The notes under the pieces are model-generated. The model ran no database searches, had not been told where the DNA came from, and saw nothing but the letters and a program-made list of their open reading frames with translations. 64,000 bases of DNA from contig NZ_QMFA01000003.1 of the NCBI RefSeq assembly GCF_003285005.1, positions 26,970 to 90,969 on the forward strand. The letters run 5' to 3'. The position numbers and the translations under genes were made by a program. Source of the DNA: Paenibacillus sp. YN15. GTDB taxonomy: Bacteria > Bacillota > Bacilli > Paenibacillales > NBRC-103111. This document shows, piece by piece, positions 46,461 to 56,256 of this stretch (positions within the stretch are counted from its first letter, which is position 1; the number at the start of each line of letters is the position of its first letter).

Positions 46461-48800
46461 TTAACCCTTATTAAGTTTGCTGCGGTATTGCCCGGGAGTC
46501 ATCCCCGTTGATTTCTTGAAGGCCCGCATAAATCCCTGCATGGAGGAGTAACGGAGCTTATCGGTAATATCCTGTATCCGCATATTCGGATCGGTCAGCA
46601 GCAATTTGGCCTTTTCCATGCGAAACTCAATCAAGTAATCAATGAAATTGACTCCGGTAACCTGCTTGAACATCCGGCTTAGATCAAACGGGGTTAAACC
46701 GGTTTGTTCCGCGCATTGCTGCAAGGAAAGATCGGTATCGTAATGCTTGTGAATGTAATCCTGCACCTGCTCCACAAGAAGGATACGCTCCGATGAAACG
46801 CCGGTTTCCTCGTATTCTTGGCGCAGCGCCGCAAAAACGCGGTTCCGAAAAAAACTCCGGACTTCTTCAAGGGTACGGCACTTGGCCAGATGGAGCAGAA
46901 GCTCTTGGACCATAGCGGCATCGAAGGGATTCTGCTGCGCAAGTCTGACGGATTTTATAATGGTGCCGAGCAATTGGGGAAAGTAGCCGCGCAGAATGTC
47001 CTCCGATATATGAAAGGATTCCTGCAGCGTATCGGCCAGAGTCTGGAAAAGCTCTTCTGCTTCGTTCCATTGACGCAAACGGATTGCGGCGGCAATTTCA
47101 CTTTCACTGTGAAACAATACATCCGCTTGCATGGAGACGGAAGCCTCCAGGTCATGAATCAGCATCACCTGATTGTCACCTGCAAGAAATTGGCAACGCA
47201 AAAGGGAGGAGGCTTCTTCATAGGCTTCATGCAAACCGTCCGTTCCAGTCTCGGAATAACTGACGGCAATAAACGAATTCAGCTTCAGATACCCCAGCAG
47301 CGCCTCCTGAAGCTTGCGGCCCAACCCGCGCAGCTCCTCAGCCGTGAGCCGGTTTTCCATGGGAACTATGGTAACAAACATGCCCGGCTGAATCATGATC
47401 ACCTGCGGTTTTCCATACTCCTCCAGCAATTCCATGGCAATATTGTCCACCGCATAATAATACAAGGAGCAATCCCGCTGGGAATAGCTCTCCATCATTC
47501 TGATCCGGTTCAAATCTACGATGAGGAGGGGAATGAAAAAGCAATGATCGGAGAAGGTTTCTTGCTCGCCAAGCAAAATATTCTGATGCGGCATGTTTCC
47601 AACAAGCAATTGGTGGAGCAGAAAATGCTTGGCATGATTGTAATAAAGGCCTATCTCTTTGGAAAGCTGCTTGTTCTCCAAGCTGAGGCGCTCCAGATAG
47701 CGGTCCAGCCATACCACTTCATCGCCATCTGAGCCCAGATTTGCATTTGCCTCAGTTGGCTTTAGCTTATTGGTTAGTTGCTGGAGAGGGCGGTACAACA
47801 CACGGGAGGCGCGATAGCCGACAAGCAAACCCGCAGAAGCCAGTCCGAGGCTGATGCCAAGCATCACATTGCGCTGGGTGTTCACTTTTGTGGTAAACGC
47901 TTTCTCGGGTACGGCCGCAAAGTAATACCAGTTTTTTGATTCAGAACGCAGCATCACAGTATTGGAAGAAAACCCATCCAGATTCAACTTATCCTGGATA
48001 ATCCAATCCGCATCGACAGTTTCCTTGATTTTCTGAAGAACAGTCTCGCCTGCCCAGGTGCCGATTCGGGAGGTCTGAGAATGCAAAATAATGTTGCCTT
48101 GCTCATCCGTGACAAACAGCGAGGAGCCTTCGTATGGGGCTGGCGGCGCCAGTTTGTAGCTGCTGATGGACGCGGCATCGAGATAGACAATAAGGGCGGC
48201 GTTCACATGGTTGTTTTGCAGAATCGGCTTGATAATGGTCAGAACGGGCCTCTTTTGGGTCTCATGGTCGAAAATGGACATGCGCAGATTAAGAAAACGG
48301 TTGGAGTAAGTCAGTTTTTTGGCTTCATTGATAGCTGTAGGATCGCTGAACTCTTCTTCCGTGTAGATGTTGCCGCGGGAGCTCAATATCTTGCCGTAAG
48401 GAACAGAATAGAAGTCAAGCTCCAGGACATGCTCCATTCCGCTTTGCAGCTTGACAAGGATTTCGCTCAGATCCATAACAGTTTTCCAATTTCCAACGGA
48501 GAGATCCTCTTCTACAAACCGTTTCAGCAACAGGGTGGAGGTAGAGGAGGCATACGTATATTGGAGCATCAAATCGTCGATTTTCTTGAAGAAAAGATTC
48601 AGTTCCTTTTCTGTCTGTTTGAGCAGTACGGCATTGGATTCAACCGCCTGTCCGCGAATGATTTTTGAGGTGCTGTAGGCCGAGACGATCCCCATAATGG
48701 CGACCGGAATGCTCGACAGCAGAAGCAGATAAGCTAGCATTTTGGTTTTTAGCGTAGGTGTGGAGGCCAATCGAAAAAAGCGCATTACCCGATGCTTCAC
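46461..48800 (-). CDS. membrane-bound AraC-family transcriptional regulator
   Basis: A 779-residue one-component regulator with a first helix (about 20-42), extracellular dCache-like sensor (about 45-300), second helix (about 305-325), cytoplasmic linker and a C-terminal AraC domain (about 680-779: DLSLQQCAEQTGLTPFDLSR, RYSSMQGFMRAFKKSTGMTP). GTG 48800 is chosen because GGAGGTG ends 5 nt upstream and the membrane helix then lies near the N-terminus. The longer in-frame extension to 48962 overlaps the promoter and operator. It is divergent from the beta-helix enzyme gene, and the tandem operator in their intergenic region is its likely target. Confidence 0.87.
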   Translation of the reverse strand: MKHRVMRFFRLASTPTLKTKMLAYLLLLSSIPVAIMGIVSAYSTSKIIRGQAVESNAVLLKQTEKELNLFFKKIDDLMLQYTYASSTSTLLLKRFVEEDLSVGNWKTVMDLSEILVKLQSGMEHVLELDFYSVPYGKILSSRGNIYTEEEFSDPTAINEAKKLTYSNRFLNLRMSIFDHETQKRPVLTIIKPILQNNHVNAALIVYLDAASISSYKLAPPAPYEGSSLFVTDEQGNIILHSQTSRIGTWAGETVLQKIKETVDADWIIQDKLNLDGFSSNTVMLRSESKNWYYFAAVPEKAFTTKVNTQRNVMLGISLGLASAGLLVGYRASRVLYRPLQQLTNKLKPTEANANLGSDGDEVVWLDRYLERLSLENKQLSKEIGLYYNHAKHFLLHQLLVGNMPHQNILLGEQETFSDHCFFIPLLIVDLNRIRMMESYSQRDCSLYYYAVDNIAMELLEEYGKPQVIMIQPGMFVTIVPMENRLTAEELRGLGRKLQEALLGYLKLNSFIAVSYSETGTDGLHEAYEEASSLLRCQFLAGDNQVMLIHDLEASVSMQADVLFHSESEIAAAIRLRQWNEAEELFQTLADTLQESFHISEDILRGYFPQLLGTIIKSVRLAQQNPFDAAMVQELLLHLAKCRTLEEVRSFFRNRVFAALRQEYEETGVSSERILLVEQVQDYIHKHYDTDLSLQQCAEQTGLTPFDLSRMFKQVTGVNFIDYLIEFRMEKAKLLLTDPNMRIQDITDKLRYSSMQGFMRAFKKSTGMTPGQYRSKLNKG

Positions 48801-48831
48801 ACAGGCACCTCCTTCGTCCAAGTGCCTATTT

Positions 48832-48860
48832 ATCATAGCTTGATGTCCGGGACAGGTCAA
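48832..48860 (-). promoter_or_regulatory. promoter of the AraC-type regulator gene
   Basis: On the minus strand, TTGACC (48860-48855) and TATGAT (48837-48832) are 17 nt apart, about 30 nt before the GTG start. The tandem operator at 48891-48926 lies directly upstream. Confidence 0.65.
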
Positions 48861-48890
48861 TATGGAAGGGACGGATATTGGCGGATGGAG

Positions 48891-48926
48891 CATGAACATC
48901 TTTTGCAGCGGATGAACCGATTTTGC
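48891..48926 (+). promoter_or_regulatory. tandem AraC-type operator, copy 1
   Basis: Two direct repeats of SATGAAC-N4-TTTGC occur with a 20-bp period: CATGAACATCTTTTGC (48891-48906) and GATGAACCGATTTTGC (48911-48926). The same pair recurs upstream of the ABC operon at 52504-52540. It sits between the divergent regulator and beta-helix enzyme genes. Confidence 0.65.
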
Positions 48927-49137
48927 GGATAAACACCGCTTCTGCCTGCAGCAAGCCGGCAAAATAGGTTCATTGTCTGTCGTTCATATGATAGGTAAAG
49001 TTGAATTGTTGCTTCAAGGAGGTGAATGATCCGCATGCCGGCATAACCAGACTCAGCGGTCCGGCGTTTGGCATGAAGCGCGAATATGTTTTTTGGGCAA
49101 GCAATTTATCTCAAAGGAAGGAGCTGTTCTGAAAACG

Positions 49138-52100
49138 ATGGAACCGATTATTTTGTTCGATCCGGCAAGTCCGGTAAGTCCGGCAAGTGCAAGAGGCAAG
49201 CTGATACCCGCCATATTCCTTCTCTTGCTTTTGAGTATGTTGTTAGCGTTTTCACAGCCGGCAAAGGCTGCCGGGCAAACGTACTACATTGATAATCTTT
49301 CCCCAACCAGCTCTGATGATGGCGATGGTACCGACCCCAATGCGCCATGGAGAAGCTTCGCCCCGCTCAGCGGCATCAATCTGGGGCCAGGCGACAGGCT
49401 TCTCATTGCCCGGGGAACCAGCTTCGCCGAGCAAGTCGTCATTAACAATCCACAGGGCACTGCCTCCGAACCTGTTATCATCGAAGCATATGGCCAAGGG
49501 CTCCGTCCGCGATTCGTCGCCAACGGCACCAATACAGCCATGACCATCACCAATCCCAGCAATGTGACCGTGCGGAATCTGGATATCGGCGACACAACAG
49601 CAGAGGGAAAAGGAGCTTTCCAGTATGGGCTTCGCGTAGATTTTTCCACTCTGGGCAACAGCAATGTCGTGTTTGAGGATCTTTACATTCACGATAACCG
49701 CGTTGCAGGCATGTTTATCCGCAATACCACAACGCTGCTGAGAACGGATACCGCCATAGACGGCATAACCCTGCGCAACATTGAGACCACCCACAATGCT
49801 CACGGCATTGTATTTGCCAATCAGGGCACCGTCACCAACCCTGCGGCTGTGGCATCGCCGGAGAACACCGCCAACCGGATTTTTCGAAATGTGCTGATTG
49901 AGGGTCTTCGGCAGCATGACGACGACAACAACAACCCTGATCCATCCCGGGTGTTCGCCCAGATTGATGCCGGATGCCCCGACAGCCTTTCTCTTGGCTC
50001 GGCCTCTTCAATCATGATCCGCAACTCGGTGCTTGACGGCTCGGCAGGCTGCCGGACCAATTCGGGAACCGCAGCCCTTTATATGGGATCGGTCAGAGAT
50101 GTTGTGGTTGCCAACAATGTCTTCATAAACACTCCGAATACCGAGAACCCCGATATGGTGGCCATCGACCATGAAGCCAGCACCAGCAACGTGCTGATTG
50201 CAGGCAATTACTTCGCTGACAACTATGGCGGCGGGGTGGAGTATCTGGCAATCCATGGCGCCAACGATTACTCCACCGGCAATGCCATTCGGGCCAATGT
50301 TTTCGTCCGCAACGGCTATATTCATAACATTCCCTATCCCGGCGGCGGCTCTATTGCCCAAGTTGGCAACGGCATTGTCCCGGATGCAGTCATCGCTGAC
50401 AATATTGCATATGAGCCATATGCTTTCCTTACCGCACATCTGAGAGGGACTGTATCAAAGTTCACTGTCCAAAACAATCTTCAGCTGGAGACAGACGACT
50501 GGATTTCACAATCTGCGGCAGACTATGAAAGCGCATCCAGCCTGTGGTCTTACCAACGCTCCACTGCTTCGGGCTGGACGGCTCTGCTGCCGGATTCCGC
50601 AACCGGGACGCACCGGGACGGCGACGTTGCCATTTCCCGCTTCGAGCTCACCCCTGGGGCAAGCTCCTCCGCCGCACTTGCCTGGACCGCTCCGCGCTCC
50701 GGCAAGATCGCCATCCGCAGCTACCCAATCGCGCGTTCAGGAACCTCTTCCGTCAGCATCACCGTCAACGGAACGGAGGTTGCGGCCGCTGCCGTGGATG
50801 CTCAAGGTGCGGTGCTGCTTGCCGATGCTATCACCGTGCAGGCTGGGGATGTGGTGCGTTTTGTTGCCCCGGCGGGCGGACCGGCAGTCAGTTGGACGCC
50901 AGCGGTTAGCTTCACGGGAGAGGCTGTGTCTGCAGATGCTCCCGGAGAGTGGAGCTTTTCAGTAGACAATGATACCCAAGGCTGGACCTCGGACAGCGCC
51001 ATCCGGGTAAAGGCCGGCTGGCTTGCCGTGGAAACGGCTTCGGCTGGAGCAACATTGACCTCCCCCCCGTCCTTGGGCATTGAGGCGGCATCCAGCAGCG
51101 CCATCCGCCTCCGGCTTGCCAACCGAAGCGGCATAAGCTCGGGAAGGCTGCAGTTCCGTACAAACGGTGAAGACTTTTCAGAGGCCCAAGCGGTTAACTT
51201 TCATGTGAATCCCCGCGAAACGGAGGGACTGGCGGAGGGCTTCGTGGACATTCTCGTTCCGGTTGCTGAAGCCGAAGCCGACGGCTGGAGCGGGACCATT
51301 GACCAGCTCCGCATCCAACTTGGTACGAGTACAGGCGAAGGCGAGGTGAGGATCGACTCGGTGCAGTTTGCTAATCCTGCAGGTCCGCGGTGGGACTTCG
51401 ACAGTGACGAAGGCTGGAAGATAAATCCCGACATCAGCACCGCATCGGCAGGGATTCGTCCCCTTGATCCGGAAATCGACATCAATAACGGAGACTGGAG
51501 CACCAGCAAGGTTGCGGACATTAACTGGAACAAGGCCCGTTCCCAAACCTTCCGCGCAGCAACAGGCACATTGGCGCAATTGGACGTGTGGGCGTACAAA
51601 ACAGGCAACCCGGCAGGCCCCCTCTATATCCGGGTGGCGGACTCCAATGACAAGGCGTTGTTCACAGGCGCAGTTCCCCCCAGTGCAGTCACAACAGGCG
51701 GGAATTTCATCAGCGTATATCCGCGGCTTACGGGACTTGATCCCAATGAGCTGTACAGCTGGCAAATCTTCAGCCCTTATGTGGTTCCGAACGGCGGCAA
51801 CTATGGTATCGGTTATGATGACATCGGCCGCTATCCGCAAGGCAATGTTTACTACAGCGTAGACGGCAGGGGCATCTGGCGCGGGCCGGAGGGTTCGGCA
51901 AAACGCAGCATGCGATTCCGCACCTATTCCGCTACACAGTTCGAGGCAACTCCGGTTGACGAGGGGTATGCACCCGTTACGGCAGCCAATGGAAGGATCG
52001 TTGGAAGCGGCGCTTATGAGCCGGCTCTCCTCTCTCCCGATGGCTTGGGAATCGATGCGGCGACGCAGCGTTACGTGCATATCCGCATGTCCAACCCCGA

Positions 52101-52440
52101 CAACCGGCTTACTGCGTATCTGTTGTTTACGAAAAGCGATGCGCCCGCCTTCGACATCCCGGAGAAAGGCTTTCCTCCCGGCAATGAAGTGGACGGAAGG
52201 GGGATCGTGTTCCCGCTGGTGCCTGGAAGCGGGATGGTGGATTATGTTCTGGATATGTCCACCATACCGGCCTGGACTGGAACCATTGAGCGTCTCATGA
52301 TTCAGCCCTCCTACCGCTGGAATTACCGGATCAGTTCTCTTGCAAGCACGTGGAGCGGCTCCATCGATTGGGTATTTGTTGACGATGGCAGGACTGCCCC
52401 CATCCTCCCTGCTGCTCCTGCGGCAGCTGACGGCGTGTAG
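49138..52440 (+). CDS. secreted right-handed beta-helix polysaccharide-active protein
   Basis: A 1100-residue exported protein. The signal sequence is unusually long (about 1-45, LLLLSMLLAFSQPAKA-AG). The beta-helix (about 50-460) starts YYIDNLSPTSSDDGDGTDPN and contains coils such as VTVRNLDIGD, NVVFEDLYIHDN and DVVVANNVFINTP. C-terminal beta-sandwich modules follow at about 510-600, 610-745 and 760-1090. Lyase or related activity on an acidic polysaccharide is likely from the fold, but no catalytic residues are certain. ATG 49138 stands 15 nt after GGAAGGAG, and CTG 49129 or TTG 49093 are alternatives. No SLH domains are present. After the TAG the same frame continues with RIDAGSFTAATYKDTSYTL, so the gene may have been longer. 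Confidence 0.78.
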   Translation: MEPIILFDPASPVSPASARGKLIPAIFLLLLLSMLLAFSQPAKAAGQTYYIDNLSPTSSDDGDGTDPNAPWRSFAPLSGINLGPGDRLLIARGTSFAEQVVINNPQGTASEPVIIEAYGQGLRPRFVANGTNTAMTITNPSNVTVRNLDIGDTTAEGKGAFQYGLRVDFSTLGNSNVVFEDLYIHDNRVAGMFIRNTTTLLRTDTAIDGITLRNIETTHNAHGIVFANQGTVTNPAAVASPENTANRIFRNVLIEGLRQHDDDNNNPDPSRVFAQIDAGCPDSLSLGSASSIMIRNSVLDGSAGCRTNSGTAALYMGSVRDVVVANNVFINTPNTENPDMVAIDHEASTSNVLIAGNYFADNYGGGVEYLAIHGANDYSTGNAIRANVFVRNGYIHNIPYPGGGSIAQVGNGIVPDAVIADNIAYEPYAFLTAHLRGTVSKFTVQNNLQLETDDWISQSAADYESASSLWSYQRSTASGWTALLPDSATGTHRDGDVAISRFELTPGASSSAALAWTAPRSGKIAIRSYPIARSGTSSVSITVNGTEVAAAAVDAQGAVLLADAITVQAGDVVRFVAPAGGPAVSWTPAVSFTGEAVSADAPGEWSFSVDNDTQGWTSDSAIRVKAGWLAVETASAGATLTSPPSLGIEAASSSAIRLRLANRSGISSGRLQFRTNGEDFSEAQAVNFHVNPRETEGLAEGFVDILVPVAEAEADGWSGTIDQLRIQLGTSTGEGEVRIDSVQFANPAGPRWDFDSDEGWKINPDISTASAGIRPLDPEIDINNGDWSTSKVADINWNKARSQTFRAATGTLAQLDVWAYKTGNPAGPLYIRVADSNDKALFTGAVPPSAVTTGGNFISVYPRLTGLDPNELYSWQIFSPYVVPNGGNYGIGYDDIGRYPQGNVYYSVDGRGIWRGPEGSAKRSMRFRTYSATQFEATPVDEGYAPVTAANGRIVGSGAYEPALLSPDGLGIDAATQRYVHIRMSNPDNRLTAYLLFTKSDAPAFDIPEKGFPPGNEVDGRGIVFPLVPGSGMVDYVLDMSTIPAWTGTIERLMIQPSYRWNYRISSLASTWSGSIDWVFVDDGRTAPILPAAPAAADGV

Positions 52441-52503
52441 AGAATCGACGCCGGCAGCTTCACAGCGGCGACTTATAAGGATACGTCCTATACCCTGCAG
52501 GAC

Positions 52504-52564
52504 CATGAACGCTTTTTGCAAAAGGATGAACCTCGTTTGCAAAAGCTTACAAAAACAATAGAAT
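52504..52564 (+). promoter_or_regulatory. tandem AraC-type operator, copy 2, with promoter
   Basis: CATGAACGCTTTTTGC (52504-52519) and GATGAACCTCGTTTGC (52525-52540) repeat SATGAAC-N4-TTTGC with a 21-bp period, matching the copy at 48891. TTGCAA (52537-52542) and TAGAAT (52559-52564), 16 nt apart, could be the promoter, with the second repeat overlapping the -35. Confidence 0.65.
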
Positions 52565-52695
52565 CACCGGGGACAAAAGAGTTTCATTGCCTGCGATTCA
52601 AACGGTGAGGTAAAGTTAAAGCATCCATTCGGCCGATGGTACTTGCTAAGCCGCGAGAACTAAACGCAATTACTAAAGGGAGGTTTGTTTGCCAG

Positions 52696-54267
52696 ATGAA
52701 AAAAATAATTGCTTTGCCGCTGGCGTCCATGCTGGCTTTAACGCCGCTGGCAGCAGCGTGCAATAACAACAAAGACAACAGTCCTGAAGCAGCGTCTTCA
52801 CCGGCACAGGCTGCCGCAAGCAACAACGGCGACACCGCCAAAAGAATCAAGGTGTCGGCCATGACCATTCTGTATTCAGCGGCCCCTCCCGACAAAAGCT
52901 CAGGAATGAAAATCCTTGAGGATAAGTACAACATGGATTACACCTACATTCCTGTTGCTGCCGCTGATTATTACAACAAGCTTGGCGTAGCCGTCGCCTC
53001 CGGCGATCTTCCCGATCTTACGGTTTACCCGGGATTGGATGAAAATTGGTACAACTATTTGGATAATGGCGTGTTTATGCCCCTCGAAAAATACATTAAT
53101 GAGAAGGACACGCCCAATCTGGCCAAAATGCCCAAAGAAACCATGGACTTGGTGACGTATAAAGGCCATATCTACGGTCTTCCCCGGCTTCGCTCCCAGG
53201 CCGCCCACACCTTGACCATCCGCAAGGATTGGCTGGATAAGCTGGGTTTGGCCATGCCGACGACTTACGAAGAATTGGAAAATGTCATGAAGCAGTTCGT
53301 GGAGCGCGACCCGGACGGGAACGGGAAGAAGGATACCTATGGTCTGGCCTTCAATGCAGGGTCAGGCACACTCGGCGCAGTGTCTCTTCTCAGCTCCTTC
53401 AATACTCCCACGAATATTAACTGGAACAAGCATACGGACGGAAAAATTTATCCCATCCTTGCACATCCGAACTTTCGCGACAGTCTGGCCTATCTGGCCA
53501 AGCTGTACAAGGAAGGCATTATTTCCAAGGATTTTGTCATTATGAAAGGCAATCAAGCAGAGGATGACTTCCTGAGTGGACGGGCCGGAGTATTCGGAGA
53601 TTTTGCCTGGAATGCCTACAACGAGGACCGGCTGAAAAAGGCTAAGGCGGTAAATCCGAATTTTCAATGGGAGCCGGTTCCTCCTCTGAAGGGACCGAAC
53701 GGTTTCCAAGGTTATGCCAAGGGATCGGGCTTCAATGGCTTCATTGCCATCCCGGCTACACAGGCCAAGGATGAAGCAAAGGTAAAGCGCATGCTGAAAT
53801 TCCTGGATGACCAGATGGAAGCGGATATGAATTCCGATTTGTACAAATTGTTGAACTACGGAAAAGAGGGCGAGCATTACAGCCTGAAGGACGGTAAAGT
53901 CGTTTATACCGATCTGGGCACTAAGGAGCGGCCTTACCTGTATCTCCTGACGAATCCTCCGTCGGAAGCCACTGGCTTGAATAATCCCAACGACAGCAAG
54001 GAAATTCAGGATATCAGGAATGCTTCCTACAAAGCGGGGCTGGCAGGAACCCCCTATTCCGACCCCGCGCTCAAGCTTGTGCCTACTCCAACCTTTAAGG
54101 AAAAGGGAACCGAATTAAACAAGATCTTGTTCGAGGACATTGTAAAAGTCATTAGCGGAGAACAGCCATTGGAATATTACGATAAGGCGCTGACGGATTG
54201 GAAGGCCAAAGGAGGCCAGAAGATTCTGGATGAAATGAACGAAGCGTATAAGGCCAGCAGTAAATAA
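52696..54267 (+). CDS. sugar ABC transporter substrate-binding lipoprotein
   Basis: A 523-residue lipoprotein (signal TPLAAAC, C22) of the LplA-type oligosaccharide-binding family, with DPDGNGKKDTYGLAFN near 215. ATG 52696, 12 nt after AAAGGGAGG, gives a normal signal peptide; the longer frame from 52636 does not. It is first in a five-gene unit SBP-permease-permease-GH88-GH2. That context suggests an unsaturated uronic-acid oligosaccharide as ligand. The tandem operator upstream points to the AraC-type regulator at 46461. Confidence 0.88.
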   Translation: MKKIIALPLASMLALTPLAAACNNNKDNSPEAASSPAQAAASNNGDTAKRIKVSAMTILYSAAPPDKSSGMKILEDKYNMDYTYIPVAAADYYNKLGVAVASGDLPDLTVYPGLDENWYNYLDNGVFMPLEKYINEKDTPNLAKMPKETMDLVTYKGHIYGLPRLRSQAAHTLTIRKDWLDKLGLAMPTTYEELENVMKQFVERDPDGNGKKDTYGLAFNAGSGTLGAVSLLSSFNTPTNINWNKHTDGKIYPILAHPNFRDSLAYLAKLYKEGIISKDFVIMKGNQAEDDFLSGRAGVFGDFAWNAYNEDRLKKAKAVNPNFQWEPVPPLKGPNGFQGYAKGSGFNGFIAIPATQAKDEAKVKRMLKFLDDQMEADMNSDLYKLLNYGKEGEHYSLKDGKVVYTDLGTKERPYLYLLTNPPSEATGLNNPNDSKEIQDIRNASYKAGLAGTPYSDPALKLVPTPTFKEKGTELNKILFEDIVKVISGEQPLEYYDKALTDWKAKGGQKILDEMNEAYKASSK

Positions 54268-54283
54268 ATGAAATCGGCTCACG

Positions 54284-54325
54284 TTCATAACGGGACGGCT
54301 TGGTGGCAGGCTGTCCCGTTATGAA
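54284..54325 (+). other. stem-loop between binding-protein and permease genes
   Basis: TTCATAACGGGAC (54284-54296) pairs perfectly with GTCCCGTTATGAA (54313-54325), with no T run. It may protect the upstream mRNA or attenuate transcription, so that the binding protein is made in excess over the permeases. Confidence 0.5.
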
Positions 54326-54386
54326 TGGGCTGCGGAATGATAAATTTGCTTCATATGAAGGTTTCTGTTTATAAAGGAGGACGGCA

Positions 54387-55337
54387 ATGAATACACAAGA
54401 GCTGGCGGTGAGAGCGGATGCTTCGGCAACGAAGCGAAGTGGATTCTGGAAGACATTGAGGCGGGAACGGTATCTATGGTTGATGGTTTTGCCCGGTGTC
54501 CTGTTTTTTATCATTTACAAGTATATCCCCATGCTGGGTATCGTAGTTGCCTTTCAAGATTACAATCCAGTCCGCGGTATTATGGATAGCCCGTGGGTTG
54601 GGCTCAAGCATTTTTCCAATCTCATCCATAATGATGCCATTCCCCGGGTGTTATGGAATACCCTGGTCATTAGCTTCTATCAGATTGTGCTGGCTTTTTC
54701 GTTTCCCATTGTGCTGGCCATCATGATCAATGAAGTGGGCAGAAGCTGGCTGAAGCGGTCGATCCAAACCATTGTCTATTTACCCCACTTTTTGTCCTGG
54801 CCGGTGATTGCCGGTATTTTCTACCTCATGTTCAGCAGCAACGGAGGCATTACAACCCTTCTGGGGCAATGGGGAATTCATGATTTCAATCTGCTGTCCG
54901 ATCCCGGCCATTTCCGGCTGATGCTTGTGCTTCAGTTGATCTGGAAGGAATCGGGCTGGGGAACGATTATTTATTTGGCCGCCCTGCTAAGCATCAGTCC
55001 GGAGCTGTATGAAGCGGCCAAAATAGACGGAGCCGGCCGGTTTCGGCAAATCTGGCATATATCGCTTCCCGGTCTGCGCAGCACCATTATGGTCCTCTTC
55101 ACTTTGCGGCTGGGCAATGTTCTGGATGTAGGCTTCGAGCAGGTTTTCCTGATGCTGAACGCGCGGGTCAGCGGAGTTGGGGAAGTGCTGGAGACATATC
55201 TGTATTCCACCGGACTGGTAAGCGGCAAATACAGCTTTGCTACTGCTGTGGGCTTGCTTAAGGGGCTGATTGGCTTTGTGCTCATATACGGATCAAACAA
55301 AGCGGCGCGAAGAATAAACGGGCAGGGATTGTTTTGA
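54387..55337 (+). CDS. sugar ABC transporter permease (LplB type)
   Basis: A 316-residue permease with six predicted helices, the KYIPMLGIVVAFQDYNP landmark and the EAA loop YEAAKIDGAGRFRQIWHISL. AAAGGAGG lies 8 nt before the ATG. It forms the channel with the next gene product. No ATPase gene is nearby, so a shared sugar ATPase is expected. Confidence 0.88.
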   Translation: MNTQELAVRADASATKRSGFWKTLRRERYLWLMVLPGVLFFIIYKYIPMLGIVVAFQDYNPVRGIMDSPWVGLKHFSNLIHNDAIPRVLWNTLVISFYQIVLAFSFPIVLAIMINEVGRSWLKRSIQTIVYLPHFLSWPVIAGIFYLMFSSNGGITTLLGQWGIHDFNLLSDPGHFRLMLVLQLIWKESGWGTIIYLAALLSISPELYEAAKIDGAGRFRQIWHISLPGLRSTIMVLFTLRLGNVLDVGFEQVFLMLNARVSGVGEVLETYLYSTGLVSGKYSFATAVGLLKGLIGFVLIYGSNKAARRINGQGLF

Positions 55338-55379
55338 TGCGTACAGAGGTTTGATGTTTGATGGAGAGGAGCTTGCAGC

Positions 55380-56249
55380 ATGACAGAAAAATGGTCTTCC
55401 CGATTGTTTGACATGTTGAATGTAATACTGTTGTCTATCTTCGCCTTGCTGTGTATTATTCCGTTCTTTCATGTGTTCGCTATGTCTACGGCGACGGTGA
55501 AGGATCAGATGTCCGGCAATTTTATCTTGTGGCCGAAAACCTGGGATTTTACCTCCTATATCTATATTTTTGACACCGGCGTCTTTTTTCAGTCGTTCCG
55601 CAATTCCGTGTTTATCACGGTAACGGGTACTGCCGTCAACATGATCCTTACTACATTCCTGGCCTTCGCCTTGTCAAGGCGAAAATTCTCAGGCAGACGC
55701 TGGATTATGCTGATGATCATCTTCACGATGATGTTCGGAGGCGGACTCATCCCTACTTATCTGGTGGTAAAAGCAACAGGCCTTATCAACAGTCTGTGGG
55801 CGATGATTATTCCCGGGGCTGTTTCGGCCTTCAATGTTATCATTATCCGGGAATTCTTTGAAGGCATTGATGAAGGGATTATCGAATCAGCGGTTATCGA
55901 CGGCTGCTCCGATTGGGGAATCTTCTGGCGGATCGTACTGCCGCTTTCCACGGCCTCGCTTGCCACATTTACTTTATTTTATGCCGTAGGCAACTGGAAC
56001 CAGTATTTCTCCGCCGTTATCTATATTAACAAACCGACACTATGGCCGCTGCAGGTGCTTCTCCGGCAGGTGGTTTCCGTTGGACAGTCCGATATGTTTA
56101 ATCTGAATGACTCGGACCGCCCCTTGCCTCCGGCGGTTTCCATCCAGATGGCCACCGTCATTCTCACAGCCTTGCCAATTGTGATTCTGTATCCTTTTTT
56201 GCAAAAATATTTTGTAAAAGGGGTTACCCTTGGCGCGGTGAAAGGATAA
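55380..56249 (+). CDS. sugar ABC transporter permease (YtcP/LplC type)
   Basis: A 289-residue permease with FTMMFGGGLIPTYLVVKATG and the EAA loop ESAVIDGCSDWGIFWRIVLP, ending VTLGAVKG. GGAGAGGAG precedes the ATG. The GH88 gene starts only 7 nt after the stop, strong evidence for co-transcription of import and degradation functions. Confidence 0.88.
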   Translation: MTEKWSSRLFDMLNVILLSIFALLCIIPFFHVFAMSTATVKDQMSGNFILWPKTWDFTSYIYIFDTGVFFQSFRNSVFITVTGTAVNMILTTFLAFALSRRKFSGRRWIMLMIIFTMMFGGGLIPTYLVVKATGLINSLWAMIIPGAVSAFNVIIIREFFEGIDEGIIESAVIDGCSDWGIFWRIVLPLSTASLATFTLFYAVGNWNQYFSAVIYINKPTLWPLQVLLRQVVSVGQSDMFNLNDSDRPLPPAVSIQMATVILTALPIVILYPFLQKYFVKGVTLGAVKG

Positions 56250-56256
56250 AACAAAC

